From Salminus brasiliensis (taxonomy: Eukaryota; Chordata; Actinopteri; Characiformes; Bryconidae), in NCBI RefSeq assembly GCF_030463535.1, contig NC_132893.1:17840027-17904026 (forward strand): a stretch of 64,000 nucleotides of DNA, written 5' to 3'. The notes under the pieces are model-generated. The model did not search any database, was not told the DNA's origin, and saw only the letters and a program-made list of their open reading frames with translations. This document shows positions 23,735-36,100 of the stretch, in pieces. The position numbers were made by a program, and so were the translations under genes. The number at the start of each line of letters is the position of its first letter. Within the stretch, counting starts at the first letter, position 1.

Positions 23735-24053
23735 GATGCACAATCTGCAGAAAGTTGGCCTCACCATCTCACTTTTGCATGATAGTCCTGAACAGGGTCT
23801 GTCTTCATCTTCTGAGAAGAGATTTGTTCAGCATGTTAAATGCACACCCAAACTAATCCAAGTACATGTGTATGTAGTCATGAGCCTAATGCAAAAGCTG
23901 CAGTACAACAACAGCCACTATAACTAGGTACAAGCATGTTCCTTTTCAGCAGAACCACTATGCAAGTTATATGTAAATACTGTTCTTAGGAATGTAAATA
24001 TATAAAGGCTTATCTTTTTTTTTTTTTGGTCTTTCAGAAAAGGACTGATAAAT

Positions 24054-24056
<3 letters not shown>

Positions 24057-24119
<63 letters not shown>
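24057..24119. repeat. TA microsatellite
   Basis: About 31 perfect TA units upstream of paralogue A. Confidence 0.95.
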
Positions 24120-24121
<2 letters not shown>

Positions 24122-24299
24122 CAAAGGGGTTTTTGAGTAGGTTTTTCCAGATTCCCTGTTTTTATATCTTTCTGATGTAGACCTGATATTTTGTAAAGGA
24201 CAGATGAATGCAAAATAATACATATCACTGCTGTCACACAATAACCTTTTATCTCCATTTTTGATGTTTTTCACTTTTTGACATGATGGTTGTAAACAC

Positions 24300-24488
24300 A
24301 CAAAATAGCAAACTAGGATATACACACCCCCAGAGCGGTGGGCAGCCAACTCCAGTGCCCAAGGAGCAGAGAAAGTAAAGGACCTTGCCCAAGTGCCCAA
24401 CAGTGACAGCTTGCCAAGCCCAGGAATCGAACCCACAACCCTGTTATCAACAGCCCAGCGCTCTAACTGCTGAGCCACCACTGTCCCT
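24300..24488 (-). repeat. tRNA-derived SINE
   Basis: On the minus strand it reads GTGGCTCAGCAGTTAGAGCG (box A-like) and GGGTTCGATTCCTGGGCTTG (box B-like), then a tail with CTTGGGCAAGGTCCTTTACT. Typical of fish tRNA-derived SINEs. Confidence 0.75.
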
Positions 24489-25164
24489 ACAAAATCAGGG
24501 GAGAGCGCAAATGCAGTCCCCCACTACCAGAAATTAAGCAGTCGAGATTCACACATTTGGGGAATTCGCAGGGGTCAGCGCAACCGGAGTGCAATCGCTG
24601 AGCCTCACCCTGGATGAACCACCTTCTTGATCATGGTATCTCACCTGCCAGGTAAGTTTTGTAAAGATCGTCATGATAAATGGACAGAAAAGCTTCAAAA
24701 TGACGGTTAAAGGTTAGAAGGTTAGAAGGTTAAAGTTGCCATTTCTGAGAAGAAATCAATGGTTTTGAGGATTTTTGTGAAAGTAAAAAGCCTTTTTCAG
24801 CTTGGAATTTTCAGTCGGTTGGTAACTCTGTCCAAAATGTTGTTGAGTAGTGTCAGTAAACAGAGGCTGTGAAAGTCAAGGCAAAATCTGGAAGACCAGA
24901 AAACAGAACAGGAGCTGCTTGTATGTTTGGCTAGAAAGGCAAATGATACTGGTCACTGTTATAGTGTGCAGTAAAGCTTGCCCAAACATCATCTGCACGC
25001 GAGATCATCAAAAGGATATCATCACAGAAGCTATTTGAACATCTAGTACACAAAACAATATGTAAACCAGCCAGACGCATTCTGCAAACAGGTTTCAAGA
25101 CAAAAGAGCTGCTACACACCGTTAATGATGTGAATGAGACTGAATGATGTGGATACCATTCCCA

Positions 25165-25235
25165 TTCCATTCAGATTTATTTGTATGGTGCTTTTTACAA
25201 CTGCCGTTGTCACAAAGCAGCTTTACAGGAATCAG
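25165..25235. repeat. Dispersed repeat fragment (family 3)
   Basis: ATTTATTTGTATGGTGCTTT TTACAAC, then GTCACAAAGCAGCTTTACAG; same family as 21905-21985. Confidence 0.6.
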
Positions 25236-26079
25236 TAAGAGGACAAGAAATCAAGAGATTAACAAAACATGAAACATAAGTGAGCAGCACAGTGAGCAAA
25301 ACTTTTGTCAGGCTGCGAAAGCATATGCAAGCTGCCAAGAGGGGGGTTACTAAGAACTGACATAATTGGACATCCAAACGTTTTGCACATGGCAAAAATT
25401 TTTTTTTTTTTTTTTTTTTTTGTATCAAATGCCATGGACTTGTGTATTACAGCAAACTACATTTCACTTCCAAAATAAATAAATAAATAAATGATAAAAA
25501 AATAGATGTTGAAAATATATCTACAAATAATTTTATTTTAAGTGAAATGAAGTGAAATGTACTGAAATGTAATTTTACTATTTTGCATTCTTGTCTCATT
25601 CTAAACATTTTCACTAGTGGTTTCTGTTTTATGGACCCTAATGTGCATATTAAGAATTTAGATATTAGGATTAAGACACCCAATCCATTGAGTGCTGTGA
25701 TTGCCCCCTTACTTTTAATAGCTAAGCATCACCCCTTTTCCTTTGGGTCCTTCCCTACCTCTTTCATGAATTCCCTTGGAGTGATCTTAACAGGAAGCCA
25801 CACCTTGTGTAGCAAAATTATGGAATGTGGACAGTCTATGGATTAATGTTCATCTAGCAATGTTTTGTAACCTTTTACAGCTCAATGCGTCTCTAGATCA
25901 CATCTTTTAAGGTCCTCTGGCAGCTGCTTGCATAAAAGCATGGTGCACACTAATCACACTAATTCTTGAGAAGCACATATTTGCCAGTTATCAGGCTTTG
26001 TGTGCCTTTATTTAATAGGCAAAAGCCCACTCTTCCAATCTCACTTCAGTTGTCCCACTAGCTCTTGGAGAAGTCATTA

Positions 26080-26700
26080 ATACAGAGGTTCACTTACTTT
26101 TTCTAGCCTGCATTGTGGGTGTTTTCACAATGTGCTCAACAAAAGCGCATTTTTATTTATACAGTACTTCCACCAACACTTGGTATTTCCCCTTTGGCTA
26201 AAATAACCTCATTAGACATTCCCTTTAACCGTCTACCAGTCTCTAGCTATCGACTGTGAGAATTTTTTTCCCTCTCCTCCATGCAGAATTCTTTCAGCTG
26301 CGGGATGCTTCAGCTTCAGTGTTCGCACAGATGACCTCACGTTTCCTCAAGTGTCGTCCGATACAATAAAGAATTCATAGTGGATTCTACGATGAAGAGC
26401 TAGACTGGCCCTGCTGGCCATGTCTGCAGGTGTTTTAAATGTTCTCCCCGACTTGTAAACATCTACAGCCTTCCTTCTGAAGGCTCCCAGAAAGCTCTTT
26501 GGATCTCATAAATGTAATATCAGTCACTTCAACAAGAGCAAAGCAAACTAAATGTCCATGATCTTAAAAAGACAGGCTCCTCCAAAGGATGTTCTAATCA
26601 TCTGCAGTTGATGTGCTGCACCGGATTCTGATTTTAGACATAGTGGTAGAGGTAGAGGTGTGGGTGTCCTAACTTTTTCCATGAGAATTACATACTATAG
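26080..26700. mobile_element. Degenerate DNA-transposon-like repeat
   Basis: Ends CAGAGGTTCACTTACTTTTT on the left and GTGGGTGTCCTAACTTTTTC on the right, a recognisable style of decayed fish DNA element. No coding capacity. Confidence 0.4.
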
Positions 26701-28402
26701 ACCACACTTCAAACTTTCATTAATGCAGATCATGTGTCATTTTGTTTAATATGGCAACCAATAAAATGAGAGTTAAACTGAACTGGAGTGAATGCAGGGT
26801 TGAACGGTTGGACAGCATCAGCAAGGTTTGGTTCAAATTCTTGAGGAACAGACCCCTCAGTGCCGTATCTTGTTGAAAAGTTTCCTGTAGAAATCCGTGG
26901 TTGTGTCTTTGCTAGTTATGGTGCTCACTAATGTTACTAATGTTGACATGGACTGAGTGAGAGGAATGAGACTTTTCTCCTCCAGAATGAAGCTCAGTAA
27001 GTGCTATGTGTCTGCCCAGTCTGTCCATTCAGAGAGGTGATGCTGTGTTTGCATAAAGAAAAAAACGTGCCACAGGTGGATTCCTAGCAGATCTAGCTCT
27101 GATAAGCTCCACCGCCTGAACGCAGCTGCTTTCCATGCTGAACTTGTTCACCTCAGCGCTTCATGCAGTGGTAAGGAGCATGCTGCAGCAACATTCTTGT
27201 ATGTTGCTTTAATGCAACAGGTATTAAAACATTAATTTATGCAAAGTTGTCATACAAGCATTGAACTGTGTGTGTGCACACATGTGCAGGTAGGGGTTGG
27301 TCTGTTTGATTGTATTGTGTGTTTATGTGGGTCTGAGTGTGTTATATTCACCTAAACATTCAACCACCTACACACCGTCACTCACCCTTACACATCAGAC
27401 ACCGCACGTGACTGGCTGACCATTAACTGTCCCCTGGCCTCCTAACTGTTTCTCAAACCTACTGTCATAATCATACGCCCCATTATGCATACAGAGGGAT
27501 TTATTTGTCAATATTATTATTATTATATAAATAGATGAATTAAGAAATGAATGGTTAAAATAAGAATGAATAATTAAATGTTTTATTTAAATATGGAACT
27601 TCTGAATACAAGCTTAATTTAAATCATTTGATGTAAATTGTGAAATCGTTATTTTAAATGCATTGTTATTATTTGATTCATTGTTTAATTTTAATTACTT
27701 TCATTTAACTTTTTATTTATTTCATGCATCACATTTAGTTTTATGCATCATGTCTAGTTGCAGTCTATACCATTTGATTAGCTAGATTACGAGTCAAGAC
27801 AGACCTGTCAACTAATGCTAGTTTATGCAAAGATTAGAGCCTTCACTGTTGCAGCAGGCAAAATGTCTAAAAGCTGTCCCAGGTTGTTAAGGGAACTCAC
27901 ACATTTAATTGAAAAGTCACCAAGAAACACTTCTGCTGCTCCAAACACTCAGATGCAGCCTGTTCAGGATAAGCAGTCCATCTACTAGCCAACTTAACAG
28001 TTGGCTATCGTACACACAAGCATTTCTTGTAGCCAGTTGTGTAGATTCCTACTTAGCCTAGTCAGTGTGTTAGAGGTATTTAGCTGCCTTCCATACTGGG
28101 CCATGTAAGCTAGCTAGTTAGTTATCTAGGTAACTGCAGACATCATTCACAGCCATTAATAAAACATGGTTCTGCGGCCATCTCCTATTTGTTTTGGTGA
28201 TCGCTGGGAGATGGTGCTCTGCAGCTCCTAAGTAAATTCTTAAGCCTCAAGGTAAGAGAGTATTGAGAGTATTAACTTTTAGACTTACTGTGCTATCTAG
28301 CCAATCAATCTAAATAGATCAATGTTAGGCCTGTCCACTAACTTTGATGGATGGTATTATTATAGAAACGTTTTAACCATTTTATTTTCCATTCATTTAT
28401 AC

Positions 28403-28434
<32 letters not shown>
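28403..28434. repeat. TAA microsatellite
   Basis: About 10 TAA units in the intergenic region. Confidence 0.9.
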
Positions 28435-28436
<2 letters not shown>

Positions 28437-28459
28437 TCATAAAAATCCAACAATAGCCA

Positions 28460-28735
28460 GCAACCATCAGAATGGGGGAAAAACGTAATGTCCGTGATTT
28501 GAGCGTGGCATGATTGCCTCAGACAGTCCAGGATTGCTGATCAGTTGGATTTTTTTTAGCACAACAGTCTCTTGACTTAAAAAATAAACAAAAAAAACAC
28601 ACTGAGCAGCAGTGCTGCAGATGGAAACATCTTGTTCCTGAGACAGTTCAACGAAGAATGACCAGACTGGACCAGAAAGGCTGCAATAACATACAACAAC
28701 ACATCCAAACCTGAGTAATGTTTCCAACATATTTT
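28460..28735 (+). mobile_element. Tc1-like transposase fragment (N-terminal part)
   Basis: Begins near ATGGGGGAAAAACGTAATGT with traces of a helix-turn-helix (KRNVRDLSVA, then LLISWIFFSTTVS in another frame) and CNEEWPDWTRKAA-like text. Decayed. In the intergenic region between the two receptor genes. Confidence 0.5.
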
Positions 28736-29242
28736 GTGAAATTCATGCCACGTCATGTTTTGAGAGCAAAATGACGCCCTGACTAATATTAGTCTTAGTA
28801 TAAGTATTAATTATAATTAATAACAGTGCTCGTCAGTGTATTTTTATTTATTGTTTACAGAATACTTATTTTGATCCATAATGAAATGAAAACAAGTCAA
28901 GCTAAGGCACAATCAAGAACAATAATAAGTATTCCAAACATGAAATGATTTCAGTGGTATAAAAGTAGCAAATAATTTAATTTCAAATACAACTCGCCAA
29001 TACTAATCATTCACAGAAAGATCAATAATCAGTCTTTTATCATTTTTATAGAATATTGCCTGTGCTCTTTATCTTCTGTAAGGGTTAAGTCTACTGAACA
29101 CTTATTCTCAAAATGTTTATTCGGTACATGTGAAAAAAAATATAAATCAGCATATATGTGTTTTAAAACTGCCCTATGTATATTATGTACAACATATACA
29201 GGACACAACATATACATCATAAATAATACTCTCATTTGCCGG

Positions 29243-29343
29243 TCAGTAGGATCTCTGGTCCTGGTTCCTGTGGTTGATTTCGTTCAGCACTACATCTGAG
29301 CTGGTCTCCTGTGCTGTGATGGCTCGGTCATCAAATGGACTGC
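29243..29343 (-). CDS. adgrg2: adgrg2 exon B33: last coding exon
   Basis: 101 bases encoding [20 protein letters not shown] then [12 protein letters not shown] and stop TGA. Joins the previous exon in phase through Ser. An AATAAA on the minus strand near 29117-29122 is a possible poly(A) signal. Confidence 0.8.
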
Positions 29344-32300
29344 CTATGATTACAGAAAGACTTTTTTTTTAATCGAAATGATCAAACAGGTACAGAGACT
29401 TTTAAAAAATACTGGGTTAAAGCTGTGGTTAAATGCTCTAATGTCATAAATGTTCCCGAAAGCATGTTAGCACAGTCTACCGGTTAAGATTACCTTAACG
29501 CTAAGATGCTCTCATAACTTTTAACATTTCCCTATGACACACTAATGGTGACTATGCTAATATCATGCCTCTACCTGAGGTCTATCCCATTATGTTTCTA
29601 GTGTCTGGACAATCACAACATCGTATTGCTGCTGCTTTTTGGGGGAAAATAACCTCTTGTATTACTGCTTTGTGCAGAGAGTAGCGAGAAAAGAAATAGG
29701 GACTGTAAAATTGACACATAGTGGCCACCACTTACTGATTCCTAGCGACCTCTCTGATCCTGATCTCGACCCTGATCCTGAGCTGTTGCTGACCAGGAAG
29801 GTCGTGGAGCTGGACAGGTTATTGGAATTGGACGATCTGAGTGATGAGGAGCCAACCCTGTTTACAGAGTATTTCTTCGTCTTCTGAGTTGCAGTGTGAC
29901 TCCAGTCTGTTGTACAAAAGGGAAAATCATTTGTATACGGGATTAATGAAAAGTCTAATGCACATATCATATAAAAACGTATACATTCTATTGCAGCAAC
30001 AAAATCTGAACAAAATACACAAATAAATAAATCATATGGCTCACCGGAGTTTTCTGCAAGCCTGAATTTTCCACAGCACAGGTATATCCTCCACTGTCTT
30101 CTAACATTTTCTTTCACAGCACAGTGGAACACAAAGATAAAGAATCCTGTGGGAGGGGAAAAGGGGTTCTCTAAGGTTTACAATCCACTACGATTAATGA
30201 TACAGAACTGTGCAGACTAATGCTTCCTATTGCAGCGCTACATGGTACTACATGTGGTAGGACATTGAGCTGAAAAGAAAGATATTCTTATTATATTTCT
30301 TATTTCTTATTTTGATACAGTTACTGAATTATTTCATTACTGCTAAAAATTAAGCTATTATACTGTATATAGTTCTATTTCCAGAGATAAGCAGCTTTCT
30401 GCATGACTTACAAAAGAAAATAGAGAGCAAAGAAAGAGGAGCTTTTCTTCATCATTCTGAACACAAATGCCAACTGACAGTCAAATATACATGATTTGCA
30501 TGATGTGCACACACAAAGCTAAAGTTAACAACGATGCTATTGATATATACAAATGTATGTTCTAAAATAGAAGGCAAATTTTATTATCTATGTGTTACTT
30601 TTAAGGCATTTGGTATATAGATTTATGTTTTACCTACATTGCAAAATGCTAATATACCTTTTTGTTCAAACAGATTTCTTTGTGACATTTTTAATACTGC
30701 ATGCAGCACAACTGCTTGTGCTACTTCATCTCTATAATGTACTGCATGTGAGCATGTGATCTTCCATTGATTTATTTATGTGACCCTGTTATTATTAGTA
30801 CTACAGAAAAAGACAGTAAATTCTGCTTATTAAGAATCTGTAGTTTTTAGACACTCCCGTTTCTAACAGAAGAGTTGATTCCAATAAAGTAACATTATTA
30901 AACTTTTTTTTTGCTGTTGGATATTAACTTTGTAAAAGGTTCTTTAACCCCTGAACACTCCAAGGGCCCTATCTTACACCCCACGCAAGGCGCATCGCAA
31001 TGCTCATTGCTAACTTACACCCCGCCAATGGTCTATTTTAAGCCTTCCGTCTCCATAGTGTAAATAGCAATGATGCTTGCGAATATATTAACGGTCTCGA
31101 AATGAGGTGTGTTCGGGTAAATTTCGGCCGTATTGCTATCTTGGCAACGAAACACACAGGAACCCCACAGACTGAAAACAACCTAGGCAGACGTCAACAG
31201 TCACACGCTCATTGTTATCTTGGCAGTGAATTGTCAACACTGAACAGGCTGTGCACCATTGAAATAGCAATCTGCCAAAGTCAGACACTTGGCTATTAAA
31301 GGAAATAGGAAGTGACACGCAGATTACGCACAAAACACACCCATGAATAATTAAGAGACGTTTCGAGCCGCGCATGGCGTACTTTTCCTGCCGGTACAAT
31401 AGCAAAGACACACTGATGCACCCTAAATCAAGCTGCTCGGTGCAAGGTTGACGGCTGGAAAAAAGATATTTAGAATAGGGCCTTAAGATTTACTACACAC
31501 TAAAGCATATTATACAGTAACTACAGGGACTTCTGTAGAAAATGGTGGGGTCTAGGCTGTTTAAGGGGATGAGCACAGTCTAGGAATAATATTACCTAGG
31601 ACTAAAAGAGCCTGCAGAATTTGCATCATACTATCTTCTCATCTGACCCACTCCATTTGGGAGCGGTGTGCTATAGCACAGTGGAAGGGCAGACAAGGCA
31701 CAATATGTAGATGAGGAGCTTACCTTGCAGTGAGTTGAAGATGGCAAAGAGATACATGAAGGCAAGGTTAACAGGGCCCCAGGCAAAAAAAGCAAAGCCC
31801 CAGGTGAGGCCCAGAAGCACAGTGAGCCCTGCCACACTCCGCAGGTCCTGAAGGCTATTCCGGTGCTGTACGTTATGAGGGTTTTGCCTCTTAATGCGAC
31901 AAAGCTGAACCATAACCACGATGAACATGCTGAGGTTCAGCAGGAAAACAACACAGAAATATGCCACCACTGCTACATAGAAGGCAATGCTGTTCTTCAG
32001 CCAACAGCTGTTTAGAGAAAAAAAACAAAATGACAAAGGAGGGTAAGGATACTTCTGTCAAACAATGTAGTCTAAAGATTTAGCCTGAAGATACCAGCTC
32101 TAAGTCTACATTTACAAGACGGTCAGTGGAGAAGAATGAACAAATGCTACTTGCAAGTCATCTGTGAATCCATCTTCAAACTTCCCATACGACACAAGTC
32201 CATAGTTGTTCTTATCAATGGCTATGACAATGATAACCACCACCAAAGGAATGCCTGTGAAGAGAAATAATGAAACTGTATACAACATATTTATACTTAT

Positions 32301-33103
32301 ACAACAGTTAGTTCCAGCCATGCTAGCTGATTTGTTGAAAAGCAAACTGCCATAACAGCACTGTTTTTCACAAACACTGTATCACTCCACTAAAACCAAG
32401 AAGCAACGTAAATGCCCTGAGCAAAAGAAAACAAGAATAAACCAAAGGAAACTAAGACAAGAATACACAATAACAAAAAAAATAAATGGAAACTTTTAAT
32501 TTGTTGCTCTGTTTAAGGAGCTGGAGAAGGAACGGCAGGCTGTGCAGTGAGTGTAGGTCGTTACTCCGATGCAGAAACAGGCTGCTTGTTAAGGAACCTA
32601 CTTTATTTACTTTCTGTTGTATAAACGCAATAGAACACTCAAAGTTGTATGTTATTCATGATAACTCACTCCCTCATATGTTCTATTGCCTTATTGGAAC
32701 TTTAAACAAAACTATAGCAACAGTTTTCTCAAAATACTGAGGTAAGAGAGAGCACCAAAAAAACAACACGTGTCCACATACCCCAGCCAGCGAGTCCTAA
32801 TTTGAGCATGAAGCGGGAAATGTACGTGTTGAAAACTTTGACAAGGGCAAAGTACATTTGGACAGCCTCCAGGGCCATCCAGGTGAACGAGGCCAACAAG
32901 AAGTAGTGAAGGAAGAAGGCTGTGGAGATGCAGAGGCCCACAGCATCGGGGTACAGGGCCAACCAAGAGTCTAACAGGAACACCAGGTTTAGCAGCAACA
33001 AAGCAAAACACAGCTGGATGAGAATCTTGGATGGGATATCCTTACGCAGTTTTCTAAAAGAAAGAAGCATCATTCATTAAAGTGCTACAGTAGAATTAGG
33101 ATT

Positions 33104-33143
<40 letters not shown>

Positions 33144-36100
33144 AGCTCTAAGATTTTGCACCTTATTGTGCACTTCTAGAAATAGGGCTTTCAGGAAAAA
33201 ATTAACTTTATTTTTTACTAAATTTTTTTTAAATAATAAGCGTAAAAATCTGTTATTTATCTGTGCAAGCTGTAGCTCAAGTGACCAGTAGACACTCACT
33301 CGAAGGCCAAGTAGGTAAGCAGAGTAATGGAGAGGAAAATGGCAGAGATGCCACAGCCAATATAGGTGATGTAAGTCAGAATGGTGGCCTGCAGACGACT
33401 TGTAATCCCCTGTCCGGAAATGTCCTAGGAGGAAAAAGGAAGAATATTGTCGCCATCAAATATATGCTGTGAAGAAGGTTTGCTATAGATATTGAAGCAG
33501 GTTTCAGAAAGTGCCCGTTTACGGAACTTCTAAAGGGGTTACAGGTAGTTCAGTAGTAGCATCTGGAGAGCATCAACAGATTTAAAAATGGAATACCTGG
33601 AAAACTCCACTAGAGGGTGCAGATATGGTGACGTGTCATTTCCTACCCAAACAGCATCTAATACTCAAAATATAGACTATATAATGCACAATATGTAGAA
33701 CACTCAACTAAACAAAGCTTACATTTATTTGTCATGATGCTGATAACATTGATACAATCGGCGGCATGCTAGACAAATAGGTTTGATGCAATTCTGTAAC
33801 TGCATAAAACAGGCATATCACTACATTCACATAGCAAAGGAAAGTGGCCCAACGAAAATTGTAATGGTCACATTCAATGTATTTCTGCTGTTCACACTAC
33901 AGTGAACAGTATACTCACATGTTCGGCTCTGCATTTATTACACATGCATAAAACGAAAGAACTGCAAAACAGTAAGTGACTCACAGCTAATTACACCACA
34001 TGCAGAACAAGCTTTTTACCCTCAGGTCTGAATTGCCCCACCTCTGAACTACTACTGTCATGGTCTTACTTCTTCAGGTTGTTTCTGGGTCAACCGTGGT
34101 CTAGGGCATATTTTGGAGCAGAGGAGTCTTAGTGACACTTTATTTGAAGTGGTCCTTTCAGTATCAGTAGTCCCTTCATATGGAAAATCCAAGTTCAGAT
34201 CTGTAGCTTTTCACTGAGCAATCACTGATCATCTAACAGGTCAGACATCTGCATCAGCAAGGAAACCACTGCTTTTCAGGGCTCAATGTGGCCAAGAACC
34301 ACTTACTCTAACAGGAAGAATATGTCAAATTGGTCGCACCGATCAGCGTTTTAGCATGGTGTGTAATTGGAAGCGATTTTTTATAAATCCCACATATCTT
34401 GCTTGCTATAAAAGGCTCATTTTTTTTGTCACAATATCCAGTGCCAGCAGTTGACACAAAGTGGTGGTCGATTTAAGCTTAATGCTATCTAGTGACCAAC
34501 AAATAGCATCACACGAACAGGCCGGGATCGTATCAGTGTTCAACTAATGAAACACTTTAGACTTTAGTCTTGGCTAATAGACTATTTGGAATAAGGGAAA
34601 AATGTGTACATTAGATTTCATGCTGAACTTTCTTGCTGTAAGCCTTTAGCAATATATCTGCCTATAAGAAAACTCACTCTTGCTACATGAGGCAAGGTTG
34701 TTGCTATTATGTCACTAATGCACTTATCTGAAAGGTTCACTTACCCTAACTAAGACTTTCATTTGACCCAGGTGGAACTTCTTAACCTGAGGTATGCTGT
34801 ATAATCACTCACACATTTCTATATGTACAGTGCCCTCCATAATTATTGGCACCCCTGGTTAAGATGTGTTCTTTAGCTTCTAATAAATTGAGTTTTTTTC
34901 TAAATAATATAGGACCACGATGGAAAAAAGAGTAAAATCCAACCTTTAACTCAAGTGAATTTTAAGGGGAAAAAAAATCCCTAAGAAATTATTATTCTTC
35001 ATAAAATCACCTGTTCCACAATTATTAGCACCCCTAACATTTCTCAGGAAATAAATGTAATTAAAGTATTTCTGTCAATTCTACAGTAGTTTACGAAGTT
35101 GATCAGAGTATATAGGAACATTTAATTAGTAATTCACAACTTCCTGTTTCCCTGGGGTATAAATATGACGTGACACAGAGGCCATTTCTCTTCAACATGG
35201 GAAAGACAAAGGAACATACCATTCAAGTAAGGCATATGTGTGTTGACCTCCACAAGTCAGGCAATGGCTACAAGAAAATAGCCACTCACCTACACCTGTT
35301 TATATCTACTGTCAGAAGAATTATTAAGAAGTTTAAAACAACTGGAACAGTGGTAAACAAGCCTGGATGAGGACGCAAGTTTATTTTGCCACCACGCACA
35401 GTGAGGAGGATGATAGAAGAAATAAAAAGGTCTCCAAAGCTCACTGTTACAGAATTGCAACAAATGGTAGCTTCTTGGGGTCACAAAGTCTCCAAAACAA
35501 CCATCAGGCGCTATCTGCATGCCAACAAGCTGTTTGGGAGGCATGCACGGAAAAAACCTTTTCTCACTAACAATCATAAATGCAAACATTTGGAGTTTGC
35601 TAAGCAGTACTGGAACTTCAACTGGGACCGTGTGCTTTGGTCAGATGAAACTAAGATAGAGCTTTTTGGCAACAAATGCTCTAAGTGGGCCTGGCGTAAC
35701 ACAAGAGCTGAGTATGCAGAAAAGCACCTCATGCCCACTGTGAAATATGGGGGAGGATCAGTGATGCTGTGGGCCTGTTTCTCTTCCAAAGGCCCTGGGA
35801 ACCTTGTTAGGGTGCATGGCATCATGAATGCTTTGAAATACCAGGACATTTTAAAACAAAATCTGGTGGCTTCTGCCCAAAAGCTGAAGATGGGTCGTTA
35901 CTGGGTCTTTCAGCAAGATAATGACCCAAAACATTTGGCCAAATCTACACAGAAATGGTTCACCACACACAGAATCAAGCTCCTCCCATGGCCATCTCAG
36001 TCCCCAGACCTCAACCCCATGGAAAACCTGTGGGGTGAGCTGAAGAGGAGAGTGCAGAGGAGAGGACCCAGGTCGCTGGATGATTTAGAGAGATTGTGCA

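Larger units (their letters stand above)
23735..29242. other. Intergenic region between the tandem receptor genes
   Basis: Contains a TA microsatellite, a SINE, a family 3 fragment, a degenerate DNA element and a Tc1-like fragment (listed separately). No exon of either gene is evident, so the promoter of paralogue A must lie here, but I cannot place it. Confidence 0.6.

Noticed and set aside
23924-24481. Minus-strand frame of 185 codons
   Set aside because: Runs through a SINE and a TA microsatellite (Tyr-Ile repeats); no similarity to a protein.
24300-24488. tRNA gene candidate
   Set aside because: Box A and B words are present, but the cloverleaf is not complete and a SINE body follows.
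29639-29887. Plus-strand frame with Asp/Pro/Leu repeats
   Set aside because: It is the reverse complement of the Ser-rich adgrg2 tail exon, which has splice sites and matches human ADGRG2.
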